The translations under genes were made by a program, and so were the position numbers. The notes below the pieces were generated by a model that did no database searches, was not told the DNA's origin, and worked only from the letters and a program-made list of their open reading frames with translations. A stretch of DNA of 64,000 nt from a bacterium (lineage in GTDB: Bacteria; Myxococcota_A; Bradymonadia; UBA7976; UBA1532), in the NCBI GenBank assembly GCA_030427205.1, contig JAUHXC010000001.1, positions 434,001-498,000 on the forward strand. Reading direction: 5' to 3'. Each line of letters begins with the position of its first letter. Within the stretch, counting starts at the first letter, position 1. This document shows, in pieces, positions 41,486 through 51,398 of the stretch.

Positions 41486-42307
41486 TCAGAAGCGCCAGAC
41501 CAGCTCCATCGCGCCCGGGCCGACCGCGGCCGCCGCCGGTCGGGCGTCCCCCTCGCGGATCAGGGCCGCGACCCCCAGACCCAGCGCGCCGGCCAGGGCC
41601 ACCAGACCCACCACCGAGCGGGTCGTCGCCTCGCCCTCCGCCTCGCGCACCAACTCGGCCCAGCGCTGCGCCTCGGTCTCGGTCTCGGCGTCGGCGTAGC
41701 GGGCGAAGGCGTCTTCGGCGTCGGCGTCGGCGTCGGCGGCGAGCACCAGCGCCACGCCGCCGACGACCGCGGCGCCCGCCGCGCCGCCGGCCAGCCACCA
41801 GCGGGTGGTATCCGGCGGCGGCGGCTGCACCACCCGCTCGATCACCTTCGGCTCGGCGGGCGGGGGCGCGGTCAGCGCGGTGCAGCGGGTGCTCAGGAGC
41901 GCGCGCCCGCTGCGGGCGCGGGCCAGGGCAGCCTCGCTGCGCCGCTCGTCGGCGTGGGCCAGGAAGGTATCGAACCAGCCCACCCCCTCGCAGACCGGCG
42001 GGTCGGGCTGCCCGCGCTCGACCATGAGCTGGGCGCAGCGGCCCAGGTTGTAGTGCACCGGCGCGAACAGCGGGTGGTCGCGCTCGATGCGGGCGCGCAC
42101 GGCGTCGAATCGAGCGATCGCGGTCTTCAGGTCGCCCGCGCGAAACGCCTCGGTGCCGGCGTAGTAGTCGTCGTCCACCGGCTTCGGCGCGGCGCGCGCC
42201 GGGCCGGCGAGCGCCGCGATCAGCGCACAGACGAGCCAGATCGGGCGGGGGCGCGCGCGTCGTCGGCCCGTGGCGTGCCGGCGGACGCGGGCGGCCGGCC
42301 CGCTCAT
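41486..42307 (-). CDS. TPR-like exported protein coupled to the kinase
   Basis: A 273-residue protein with a signal-like N-terminus (PIWLVCALIAALAGPARA). A short TPR-like helical region follows (DDYYAGTEAFRAGDLKTAIA, YNLGRCAQLMVERG), then a Pro-rich linker and two hydrophobic segments (TRWWLAGGAAGAAVVGGVAL and SVVGLVALAGALGLGVAALI). Its ATG overlaps the stop of the kinase gene (ATGA), so it is made with the kinase and may be its membrane or periplasmic partner. A kinase-plus-TPR-membrane-protein pair is a common myxobacterial arrangement. Confidence 0.75.
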   Translation of the reverse strand: MSGPAARVRRHATGRRRARPRPIWLVCALIAALAGPARAAPKPVDDDYYAGTEAFRAGDLKTAIARFDAVRARIERDHPLFAPVHYNLGRCAQLMVERGQPDPPVCEGVGWFDTFLAHADERRSEAALARARSGRALLSTRCTALTAPPPAEPKVIERVVQPPPPDTTRWWLAGGAAGAAVVGGVALVLAADADADAEDAFARYADAETETEAQRWAELVREAEGEATTRSVVGLVALAGALGLGVAALIREGDARPAAAAVGPGAMELVWRF

Positions 42308-44529
42308 CGCACCTCGCCGTCGACGCACTGCTGATCCACCAGGGGCACTTTGCACGTGTCGATCCGCCGCTCGAGGCGGCGGCGGCGGTCGCGGGGGAAG
42401 TCGCGAGGCAGCTTGCCGACGAGCCCGCGGGCCTGACTGCAGCGGCAGACCGACAACGCGTCGGTGATCGGGCGCTCCAGGCGCTGCACCTGCCGCCAGT
42501 TCATCGACCGCTTGCGCGGCTTGGGCTTGGGCACGGCGTCGACCGGCGCGGCGTCGACGGCGGCCTCGGCGGCCGCGTCGGCGCCCGCGTCGGGGTGGAC
42601 GGCGCGACGGACCGGCGGCTCGACCGGGGGCGGCGTCGGCCGGCTGCCGACCGACAAGCGGATGGTCTCCACCGGCTCGTCCGCGGGCGCCCCGTCACCG
42701 CCCCATGGCGCCACGGCGAGCACGACCGCCGCCGCCACCGCCACGACCGCGCCGACCAGCCACAGCACGCGGCGGTTGTCGTCGGCGGGCTCTTCGATCA
42801 GGCCCAGCTCGCCGCGGGCGGCCTGGATCGTGCCGCTCGTCTCGCGCAGAGCGGCGCCCTGATCGATGTCGCCCCAGCCCGAGGCGCCATCGGGCGCCAG
42901 GTTGGGCAGGGCCGCCAGATCGGAGTCGACGGGCCGCGGGCTCTCCACGGTCATCGGCGCGGCGTCGACGATCAGGGGCGACTCGACCGTCGGCGGCTCG
43001 AGCAGGGTCTCGTCTTCGGCGTCGGCGGCCGGCGCCCCGTCCGCCGGCGCCGTGACCCGCGGCGAGGGGGCGGTGCGCGGCGGCTCGACCGGGTCCTGCA
43101 CGGCGGCGTCGGGCTGCGCGGCGGCGTCGGGCTGCGCGGCGGCGTCGGGCTGCGCGGCGGCGTCGGGCTGCGCGGCGGCGTCGGGCTGCGCGGCGGCGTC
43201 GGGCTGCACGGCGGCGTCGGGCTGCGCGGCGTCGGCCTGCAGCGCGCCGTCGGGCAGGGTCGACGCCGGATGGTCGGACTCTGCGCTCGATCGCCGGTCG
43301 CCCGGCGCGGCGGCTGGCTCGACCGCGGGCGGCTCGGCGGCCGGCTGCTCTGCCGACGCCGTGGTCGGATCGTCGCTCACGATCACCGACTCGATCGGGG
43401 TCCCGGGCGGCTCGGCCTGCGGGACGCGGGCGGCGGAGGCCCGAAGGGCGCCCTCCGACGGCCCGGAGAGCCCGTCCATCGAGCCGCTGGGTCGATCGTC
43501 GGCGATGGCGGGCAGGCCGCCGCTCTCGTCGTGGCCGTCGTCTCCCGCGGCGCCGGGCAGCGCCTCGAGCAGGGCCCGGCGCATCTCGGCGGCGTCGATG
43601 AAGCGCGCGGTGGGATCCTTGAGCAGCACCCGCTCGAGCCAGGCGCGCAGGGTCGGCGGCGCGAGCGCGGCGTCGAGCGAAGGCGCGGTCTGGTAGAGGT
43701 GGGCGGCGGCGATCTCGGCCTGCGAGCCGTCGAACGGCGCGCGCCCGGCGAGCATCTCGTAGAACATGATGCCGACCGCGTAGCAGTCGGTGGCCGCGCC
43801 GATCTCACCGCCCTGGCGCAGCTGCTCGGGCGCCATGTAGCGCACGGTGCCCAGCACCAGCCCGGTGCCGGTCTTGGGCCCCTCGTCCTCGTCTTCGGCC
43901 TCGAGCACCTTGGCGATGCCGAAGTCGATGACCTTGACGGTGTCGTCCCGCCGCTCGACGACCAGGATGTTGGCCGGCTTGAGGTCGCGGTGCACCAGCC
44001 CCAGCGCGTGGGCGTGCTCCAGCGCGCTGAGGATCTGGACGGTGATGTGCACCGCGCGCCGCGGCGAGAGCCGCTTCTTCGAGCGCAGGATGCGCTTGAG
44101 CGAGCGGCCGGGCACCAGCTCGAGGGCCATGAACAGCGCGTCGTCGGCCTCGCCGTAATGGTAGACCTCGACGATGTGCGGGTCGCGCAGCCGCTCGAGC
44201 AGGCGGGCTTCCTGGGTGAAGCGGGCGCGGGCGTCGGCGTTGTGCCGCTCGGCGCCGGGGCGGATGGTCTTGATCGCCACCTGGCGCCGGTCGGACGCGA
44301 TGTCGATGGCCCGATAGACCGCGCCGAAGCCGCCGAGGCCGAGGATGTCGAAGATGAGGTAGTTCTCGGCGAGGGTGCGCCCGAGCAGGGCGTCGCCGCC
44401 GAAGCGCTCGGCGGTGGGGGTCGGCACGAGCACCCGGTCGTCGTGGGGGCACTGGTCGCCGGGCGCACGATCGGTATACGACCGCCCGCAGCCGATGCAG
44501 CGCCACTCTCCCTGGTCGACCGTCGACAT
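42304..44529 (-). CDS. Serine/threonine protein kinase with C-terminal TM region
   Basis: A 741-residue Hanks-type kinase. It starts with a small Cys motif (WRCIGCGRSYTDRAPGDQCP). The kinase domain (about 50-320) has LGLGGFGAVYRA, VAIKTIRPGAE, VHRDLKPANILVV, VIDFGIAKV and VRYMAPEQL, so it looks active. The linker (about 330-600) is Ala/Asp/Pro-rich, with seven PDAA-Q/V repeats, and a TM segment follows (LWLVGAVVAVAAAVVLAVAP, about 625-645). The C-terminal tail is short and basic and has Cys (DALSVCRCSQARG). It may be a membrane-bound kinase sensing through the short extracytoplasmic tail. The promoter near 44590 has an AT-rich upstream stretch. The downstream gene overlaps by four bases. Confidence 0.93.
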   Translation of the reverse strand: MSTVDQGEWRCIGCGRSYTDRAPGDQCPHDDRVLVPTPTAERFGGDALLGRTLAENYLIFDILGLGGFGAVYRAIDIASDRRQVAIKTIRPGAERHNADARARFTQEARLLERLRDPHIVEVYHYGEADDALFMALELVPGRSLKRILRSKKRLSPRRAVHITVQILSALEHAHALGLVHRDLKPANILVVERRDDTVKVIDFGIAKVLEAEDEDEGPKTGTGLVLGTVRYMAPEQLRQGGEIGAATDCYAVGIMFYEMLAGRAPFDGSQAEIAAAHLYQTAPSLDAALAPPTLRAWLERVLLKDPTARFIDAAEMRRALLEALPGAAGDDGHDESGGLPAIADDRPSGSMDGLSGPSEGALRASAARVPQAEPPGTPIESVIVSDDPTTASAEQPAAEPPAVEPAAAPGDRRSSAESDHPASTLPDGALQADAAQPDAAVQPDAAAQPDAAAQPDAAAQPDAAAQPDAAAQPDAAVQDPVEPPRTAPSPRVTAPADGAPAADAEDETLLEPPTVESPLIVDAAPMTVESPRPVDSDLAALPNLAPDGASGWGDIDQGAALRETSGTIQAARGELGLIEEPADDNRRVLWLVGAVVAVAAAVVLAVAPWGGDGAPADEPVETIRLSVGSRPTPPPVEPPVRRAVHPDAGADAAAEAAVDAAPVDAVPKPKPRKRSMNWRQVQRLERPITDALSVCRCSQARGLVGKLPRDFPRDRRRRLERRIDTCKVPLVDQQCVDGEVR
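43099..43230 (-). repeat. 18-bp tandem repeat in the kinase linker
   Basis: Seven copies of an 18-bp unit (on the + strand, GCGTCGGGCTGCGCGGCG) in a row, encoding PDAAAQ repeats. A shortened, diverged unit follows. This is a coding minisatellite likely to vary in copy number. Confidence 0.9.
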
Positions 44530-44587
44530 CTCCGCTCCGCCACCGGCCCGCGAGGGCACACGGGTGCGCCGTCGCCAGCGCCGGCGT

Positions 44588-44620
44588 AGTGTACGTCACC
44601 GGCCGCGAACAGAGAAACCA
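44588..44620 (-). promoter_or_regulatory. Probable promoter of the kinase operon
   Basis: On the minus strand a TACACT -10 (44593-44588) lies about 60 bp upstream of the kinase ATG. The 45 bp further upstream (44605-44640) are rich in A/T (ACAGAGAAACCAACCGC), unlike the surroundings. The -35 is weak. Confidence 0.4.
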
Positions 44621-44687
44621 ACCGCACAAAAACAACGTCGCCGGACGGGCTTGCGCGGCCTGCCGCCGACGGGAGCGGCCCGACCGT

Positions 44688-45260
44688 TCAGTCGGTCCCC
44701 AGCCCTTCGATGGCGTCGGCGGCGGCGGTCCGGTCGATGCCGGCGGCCCAGTCGAGGGCTTCGGCGGCCGGATCGAGCGTCCAGTGAACCGTGCGGCTGC
44801 CGCGGTCGGCGATGTCGGGGGTCTCCGCCATGGCCCGGTAGTGCGCCTCGCTGGTCACGAAAGCCAGCATCGCGTCCGTATCGCGCCACAGGGCGAGGGT
44901 GCGATAGGCCCCGCACTGCTGCGAGCCGCCCAGCGCCAGCCCGAGCAGGCCTTCGCTCTGCATCAGCGCGCCCTGCACCTCGACCATCAGCGCCTCGAAG
45001 CGCGGGCCGGCCTCGGGCGTATCGCGCAGGTAGAGCACCGTGCTCGACGCCACGAGCGGCGCGTCCGTGGGGCCGACGTAGACCCCGTTCTCGAAGCCGG
45101 GGCCGGCGAGCGGGGCGCCGGCGAAGTCGGCCTCCTGGCAGTCGGTGCGGTCGGCGGGGGCCGGCGCGGGCGGCTCGTCGACGTAGTCGGTGGTGCTCGG
45201 CTCCTCGCCGCAGGCCAGCAGGGTCAGGGCGCAGGCGAGCGCGATCGGAAGACGGGTCAT
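44688..45260 (-). CDS. Lipoprotein with an antibiotic-biosynthesis-monooxygenase-like (dimeric alpha/beta barrel) domain
   Basis: A 190-residue predicted lipoprotein (signal peptide ending LLACGEE). After a Pro/Ala-rich linker, residues about 75-150 show the ABM pattern, beta-alpha-beta with VLYLRDTPEAGPRFEALMV, GLLGLALGGSQQCGAYRTLA and LWRDTDAMLAFVTSEAHYRA. The fold usually binds small aromatic molecules or haem, or supports oxygenase chemistry. Here a membrane-anchored, extracytoplasmic version is unusual. A Cys-containing start (RTDCQEADFAG) and a C-terminal helix complete it. It stands between the kinase promoter and a small lipoprotein gene on the same strand, with an 81-bp gap on one side. 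Confidence 0.65.
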   Translation of the reverse strand: MTRLPIALACALTLLACGEEPSTTDYVDEPPAPAPADRTDCQEADFAGAPLAGPGFENGVYVGPTDAPLVASSTVLYLRDTPEAGPRFEALMVEVQGALMQSEGLLGLALGGSQQCGAYRTLALWRDTDAMLAFVTSEAHYRAMAETPDIADRGSRTVHWTLDPAAEALDWAAGIDRTAAADAIEGLGTD

Positions 45261-45341
45261 GGGGACGCTCCTCGGGTGATGCGCGGCCGCGCCGCGCGGG
45301 TGGTCTCGGTCGTAGATCGGGGTCGGTGGTCTCGGCGGGGC

Positions 45342-45743
45342 TCAGGCCCCGGTCAGGCTCACGAAGCGCACGACGTCGAAGGTGCGCTCGAGGCGCCGCG
45401 AGCGGAAGTCACGCTTCTCGGCGAAGACCCGGGCGTCGATCCGCTCGCCGACCGCCGGGCCGCGGCCCATCGCCACCGCCCAGCCGCCCTCGGCGAGGCG
45501 GAAGTAGGTGTAATCGCCGGCGGGCAGCACCTCGACCACCCGGCCGGCGAGCCGGGCCGCGCTCGGCTCGACGTCGGCGAGCGGGTTGCCCGCGGGGGCC
45601 GACGGCAGGTCGCGGGACTGGCAGCCGGCGACGGCGGCCATCGCGGCGAAGCTCAGCGCCGAGGCGAGCAGCAGCCCGGCGGGGTGGGCGATGAGCCCGG
45701 TCAGGCGGGGCGAGCGCAGGACGGGCAGGACGGGACGGGACAT
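45342..45743 (-). CDS. Small lipoprotein with an NrfJ-like OB-fold
   Basis: A 133-residue predicted lipoprotein (signal peptide ending AAVAGCQS). Residues about 65-130 have the NrfJ-like pattern, GRVVEVLPAGDYTYFRLAEG, GWAVAMGRGPAVGE, and RRLERTFDVVRFVS. In this family they form a small OB-like barrel with an unknown role, often near periplasmic redox systems. No redox partner genes lie next to it here. The ATG at 45743 is preferred because it starts a clean signal peptide. The AraC-type regulator gene is divergent from it. Confidence 0.65.
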   Translation of the reverse strand: MSRPVLPVLRSPRLTGLIAHPAGLLLASALSFAAMAAVAGCQSRDLPSAPAGNPLADVEPSAARLAGRVVEVLPAGDYTYFRLAEGGWAVAMGRGPAVGERIDARVFAEKRDFRSRRLERTFDVVRFVSLTGA

Positions 45744-45930
45744 GATGCGGCTCCCAAGCGGCGGTCGGGTCTGCAAAACCGCGGCGGCCCGAAGGTGTCA
45801 CCGCGGCCTCGACATGCACCATCTTCCCGATCCGGGCGGCCGGACACCTGACCCCGCGCGCCGCGATGCTGGCCCCCGGCGCTGGCCTGCCGCGCCATAT
45901 CACCGCCCCGGCGCGCCACGATTGCCACCC

Positions 45931-45963
45931 GGGGTGCGCTCGCGCATCCTCGTGACGCACCCC
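45931..45963. promoter_or_regulatory. 8-bp inverted repeat ahead of the AraC-type gene
   Basis: GGGGTGCG (45931-45938) and CGCACCCC (45956-45963) form a perfect inverted repeat with a 17-nt spacer, ending 8 bp before the ATG at 45971. It may be an operator for autoregulation or a leader hairpin. Confidence 0.35.
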
Positions 45964-45970
45964 AACCGCG

Positions 45971-46981
45971 ATGGGCCGATCGATGCGCCGACCGAGCGAA
46001 CTGCCGAGCACCATGGGCACCGCCCTGCGCGCGCTGGTGCGCTTCGCCGAGGCCCGCGGCGTGCCGGTCGCCGGCCTGATCGCCGAGTCGGGTATCGAGC
46101 GGGCGCTGCTCGACGATCCGCAGGCCCGGCTGCCGGCGCCGGCCGCCGACGCGCTCTTCGGGCGCATCATCGAGGCCAGCGGCGATCCGCTGCTGCACCT
46201 GCGGCTGGCGCCCGAGATCCCGCACGGCGCGTTTCAGGTCATCGACTTCGTCGCCGGCAGCGCCGATACGCTCGGCGAGGGCTACGCCGCGCTGGCCCGC
46301 TACTTCTGCATCGTGCACCAGTCGGTGGGCTTCGAGGTGGAGCACGAGGGCGGCGAGCACCGCTTCGTCTACCGCCCGGGGCGGGCCGGCGGCGACGGCA
46401 GCTTCCCGATGGCGATCACGTCGCCGCGCTTCGTATTGCTCGCCGGCCCCGCGGCGACGCCGGCGCGCACCGAGCTGGTGCGGCCGCCGCTCGGCGATCG
46501 GGCGCTGGCCCGGCGGCTGTACGGCGCGCACATCGTCTACGGCGCGCCGCGGGACATGTTCGTCTTCGACGACGGGCAGTGGGCGCTGCCGCTGCAGGGG
46601 CGCAACCCGCAGCTGGCGGCGGTCTTGCGGCAGCACGCCGAGCACCTGCACGCGACGCTGGCGGTGCCCGAGACGCTGGCCGATACGGTCGCCGCCGAGC
46701 TGCGCCGGCTGCTGGGGCAGGGGCGGGCCGAGCTGCGCTACGCCGCGCGCCGGCTGGGCATGAGCCCGCGCACGCTGCAGCGACGCCTGCGGGGCGACGG
46801 CACGTCGTATCAGGCGGTGCTCGACGAGACCCGGCGCGATCTGGCCGAGCGCTACCTGGGCGACCGCGCGCTGACGGTGCTCGAGGTGGGCTTCATGCTG
46901 GGCTACGCCGACGAGAGCGCCTTCCACCGGGCGTTCCGCCGCTGGCACGGGCAGAGCCCGGGGGAGTGGCGCCAGGGCTGA
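45971..46981 (+). CDS. AraC-family transcriptional regulator
   Basis: A 336-residue regulator. The N-terminal region (about 15-200) resembles the arabinose-binding-like domain of OruR/AraC-type activators (MGTALRALVRFAEARGVPVA, ISVDLT-like strands weak). The C-terminal domain has two HTH motifs (ELRYAARRLGMSPRTLQRRLRGDG and VLEVGFMLGYADESAFHRAF), with the FHRAFRRWHGQSPGEWR signature intact. It probably binds DNA as a dimer in answer to a small molecule. It is divergent from the small NrfJ-like gene, whose promoter it may control together with its own. The first ATG (45971) and one 12 bp later are both possible. Confidence 0.92.
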   Translation: MGRSMRRPSELPSTMGTALRALVRFAEARGVPVAGLIAESGIERALLDDPQARLPAPAADALFGRIIEASGDPLLHLRLAPEIPHGAFQVIDFVAGSADTLGEGYAALARYFCIVHQSVGFEVEHEGGEHRFVYRPGRAGGDGSFPMAITSPRFVLLAGPAATPARTELVRPPLGDRALARRLYGAHIVYGAPRDMFVFDDGQWALPLQGRNPQLAAVLRQHAEHLHATLAVPETLADTVAAELRRLLGQGRAELRYAARRLGMSPRTLQRRLRGDGTSYQAVLDETRRDLAERYLGDRALTVLEVGFMLGYADESAFHRAFRRWHGQSPGEWRQG

Positions 46982-47044
46982 GCGGCGTCGGTCGGGGCCC
47001 GCCGTCAGGCGCGAGCGATCGGGCATCGACGGATACGCGCGCCG

Positions 47045-48835
<1,791 letters not shown>

Positions 48836-48881
48836 CGGCAATGCCCTCGGAGAGTATCTCGGGAAGCGGCGCACGGCGCCG

Positions 48882-51185
48882 TCAGAGCTCGCGCACGTAG
48901 AGCGACGGCACGCTGCAGCCGTTCGACGCCCACCAGTAGGTGTCGCCGTGGCTGTTCCACGGGTTGGGGTCGCCGCGGTGGTAGTAGTACATGTGGTACC
49001 ACGAGCTGCGGTTGTTGCAGTTGTTGTCCTGCCCGCCCTGGGTGCCCCAGAACCACGCCGCGCCGCCCATGGTGTAGCTGTTGCCGCCCTCCCACGGGAA
49101 GCGGTCGCCGATCACATAGTCGTACTGCCCCGTCGCCCGCCAGCCGCCGTTCCAGTTCGAGAAGACGATCGGCAGGATGCTCTGGGTATTGTAGGTCACC
49201 CCGAACTCGAAGCGCTCCATCGGGTAGCGGTTGCGGATGTCCCAGAAGTCGTTGAGCGTGCCCACCCGCCGCCAGGGGCTCGTCGAGCCGGCGTGGGTAT
49301 GCAGCGCGTCGGCGTTGCCCCCGCCGAGCAGGGTCGCCAGCTGCGCCGCGCTGAGGGTCTGGTTGGCGCCGTTGCCCAGCTTGAGCGAGCCGTTGGACAA
49401 CGCCGCGCTGCCCGCCTGCAGCCGCCCGCCGGCGACGATGTTGCCGTTCGACCGGATCTCGCCGTCGGCCCGGATGACCCCCTCGACGTTGATCGAGCCG
49501 TTGGGGATGGCGTTCATGCGCGCCGCCACGTCGCGGTGGTTGTGCTCGAGCACGATCTTGTCGAACGTCCAGTGCCCGCTGTTGGGGCAGTTGCCCAGCG
49601 CGCCGCCGCCCGACTCGCAGGTGTAGGTCACCCCGACGTCGTACATCGTGCTGCCGCCCAGGTAGACGTTGCCGCCCACCCGCAGGTGCCCGTCGCCGCG
49701 CAGCTCGCCGCGGCTGTGCATCGAGCCGCCGGTGATCGAGCCGTCGGCCCGCAAGAGCCCGGCGATGTTCATCGAGGCGTCGGGGATGGCCGCCATGCGC
49801 CCGGCGACGTTGGCGTGGTCGTGCTCGAGCACGATCTTGTCGAAGGTCCAGTGCCCGCTGTTGGGGCAGGCGCCGAGCGCGCCGCCGCCGGCCTCGCAGG
49901 TGTAGGTCACCCCGCGGTCGTAGATGAACTGCCCGCCCAGATAGACCGCGCCCTCGACGTTGAGCGCGCCGTGCACCACCGGGTCGTTGTACAGGTGGGT
50001 CCGGCTGTCGGCGCGGTTGGGGTAGTTGAGGTACATGTTGCGGTCGGGGCGCCCGGTGGTATTCGTCAGCACCCGCATCTCGGCGTACAGATCCCACTGC
50101 GCCTGGTGCAGCTTGCCGTTGCGGTCGAAGACCTGCCGCCCGTTGATCGACAGCGCGCCGAGGTCGATCTCGGCGGCGCTGAGCCGGCCGCTGACGTTGG
50201 TATTGCCGTCGATCTGGACGCTGCCCCGGTTGCGGTTCTGGTCACGGGACGGCGCCGGCTCGTAGAGCCGCAGGTTGCCGTTGTGGGTGTCGATGGCCCA
50301 GTCCTGGTGGGTGCCCGCGCCGCGCAGCATCATGTGGCCGCCTTCGTTGGCGCCGTCCTGCGGCTCGAGCTGCAGGAGCCGGTCGACGTCGGGCCCGCCG
50401 CCGCCGACGGTCACCGTGGCCACCGGGCGGTTGCCGGCGGTCACCGAGAGCCCGCCGGCCGCGCTGAGCCGCCCGCTGGTGCCGGTATTGCGGTCGGTGC
50501 GCATGAACGCGCTCGAGTTGAGCCCGTCGAGCCGGTCGGCGTCGACGCCGCTGCCGGCGCCGTCCACCTGCACCAGCTTGTCCTTGACCTGCTCGGGGGT
50601 ATCGGGGCTGCCGTCGCCGCCCGCCACCCCGGCCGGACCCCGCGGGCCCTGCTCGCCCTGGGGCCCCTGCGGACCGGCCGGGCCGCGGGCCCCCTCCGGG
50701 CCGCGCAGGCCGGTCGGGTCACCCACCCAGCGGCCGTCGCCGTCGATGACCAGACCACCGCCCACGTTGACCGTGCGCGGGGTGATGTCGCCCACCGCGT
50801 TGAGCGCGATCTCGGCCACCATCGCCGCGGGCACCTGCATCAGCGGCGTGCGCGGGGCCAGCTCGGCGCCGTTGTCGATGCTGATGGCCAGCCACAGGCC
50901 GGGGGCGGTGAAGAGATCCGGCGGCAGGTCCTCCTCGGCGCCGATGGGGATGGCGTAGTAGCCCTGGAAGAACTCCACCGCGGCGTGGGTCTCTTCGAAG
51001 ACCACGTTGCCCGCCGCGGCCCGGTCGTACAGCCGCACCCGGATGCGGTGCACCCCGTCGACCGGGCGGTCGTCCCCGTCGAGCACGAGGCCTTCCTGCA
51101 TGATGGTGTGCGGCAGCGCGAAGGCCGCCCCCAAGCCGCCGAGGGTCATCGACGACACCACGAGCAGAGCGAGTATCGGACGCAT
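48882..51185 (-). CDS. Collagen-like secreted fibre protein
   Basis: A 767-residue exported protein with a Sec signal ([20 protein letters not shown]). An N-terminal domain of about 140 residues ([20 protein letters not shown]) precedes a short collagen-like stretch ([16 protein letters not shown], about 190-215). The middle is beta-rich tail-fibre-like repeats ([16 protein letters not shown]), with two near-identical 93-residue modules ([20 protein letters not shown]). The C-terminal domain (about 650-767) is rich in Trp, Tyr and His and has Cys ([17 protein letters not shown]). It resembles trimeric phage tail-fibre and adhesin architecture. The promoter is at 51215-51220. The TSP-3 lipoprotein gene follows. 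Confidence 0.85.
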   Translation of the reverse strand: MRPILALLVVSSMTLGGLGAAFALPHTIMQEGLVLDGDDRPVDGVHRIRVRLYDRAAAGNVVFEETHAAVEFFQGYYAIPIGAEEDLPPDLFTAPGLWLAISIDNGAELAPRTPLMQVPAAMVAEIALNAVGDITPRTVNVGGGLVIDGDGRWVGDPTGLRGPEGARGPAGPQGPQGEQGPRGPAGVAGGDGSPDTPEQVKDKLVQVDGAGSGVDADRLDGLNSSAFMRTDRNTGTSGRLSAAGGLSVTAGNRPVATVTVGGGGPDVDRLLQLEPQDGANEGGHMMLRGAGTHQDWAIDTHNGNLRLYEPAPSRDQNRNRGSVQIDGNTNVSGRLSAAEIDLGALSINGRQVFDRNGKLHQAQWDLYAEMRVLTNTTGRPDRNMYLNYPNRADSRTHLYNDPVVHGALNVEGAVYLGGQFIYDRGVTYTCEAGGGALGACPNSGHWTFDKIVLEHDHANVAGRMAAIPDASMNIAGLLRADGSITGGSMHSRGELRGDGHLRVGGNVYLGGSTMYDVGVTYTCESGGGALGNCPNSGHWTFDKIVLEHNHRDVAARMNAIPNGSINVEGVIRADGEIRSNGNIVAGGRLQAGSAALSNGSLKLGNGANQTLSAAQLATLLGGGNADALHTHAGSTSPWRRVGTLNDFWDIRNRYPMERFEFGVTYNTQSILPIVFSNWNGGWRATGQYDYVIGDRFPWEGGNSYTMGGAAWFWGTQGGQDNNCNNRSSWYHMYYYHRGDPNPWNSHGDTYWWASNGCSVPSLYVREL
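49456..49951 (-). repeat. Two copies of a 279-bp module in the fibre gene
   Basis: Segments about 279 bp apart (for example GTCCAGTGCCCGCTGTTGGG at 49567 and at 49846) are nearly identical over about 200 bp, encoding the two modules with VTYTCE and [10 protein letters not shown]. Confidence 0.85.
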
Positions 51186-51214
51186 GGTTCCCCCTTCGCG
51201 CCGGTTCCGCCGGA

Positions 51215-51220
51215 ATTGTA
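51215..51220 (-). promoter_or_regulatory. -10 element of the fibre gene
   Basis: TACAAT on the minus strand, 30 bp before the ATG at 51185, with AAGGGGGAA as ribosome-binding site between them. The -35 is not clear. Confidence 0.4.
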
Positions 51221-51287
51221 CGATTGCGAGTGGGGTAAAACCAGCCAGGACGCGCGGTCGGCGCGCGCCGCGGGCACGAAGGCGCGC

Positions 51288-51305
51288 GGTGCAATCGATT
51301 GCACC
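51288..51305. promoter_or_regulatory. Perfect 18-bp palindrome, likely operator
   Basis: GGTGCAATCGATTGCACC reads the same on both strands. It stands in the 213-bp divergent region, about 103-120 bp from the fibre start and about 94-111 bp from the start at 51399. Its CG-centred TGCAATCGATTGCA core resembles LacI-family operators. Confidence 0.5.
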
Positions 51306-51398
51306 CGCGATCAGCGGCGCCGGGGCGGTCACATGGCTGACCCGAGGAGGCGCCGAGGCGGACGGTCCGCGCTCGCTTCGCCTCCGCGGAGGCAGGCC

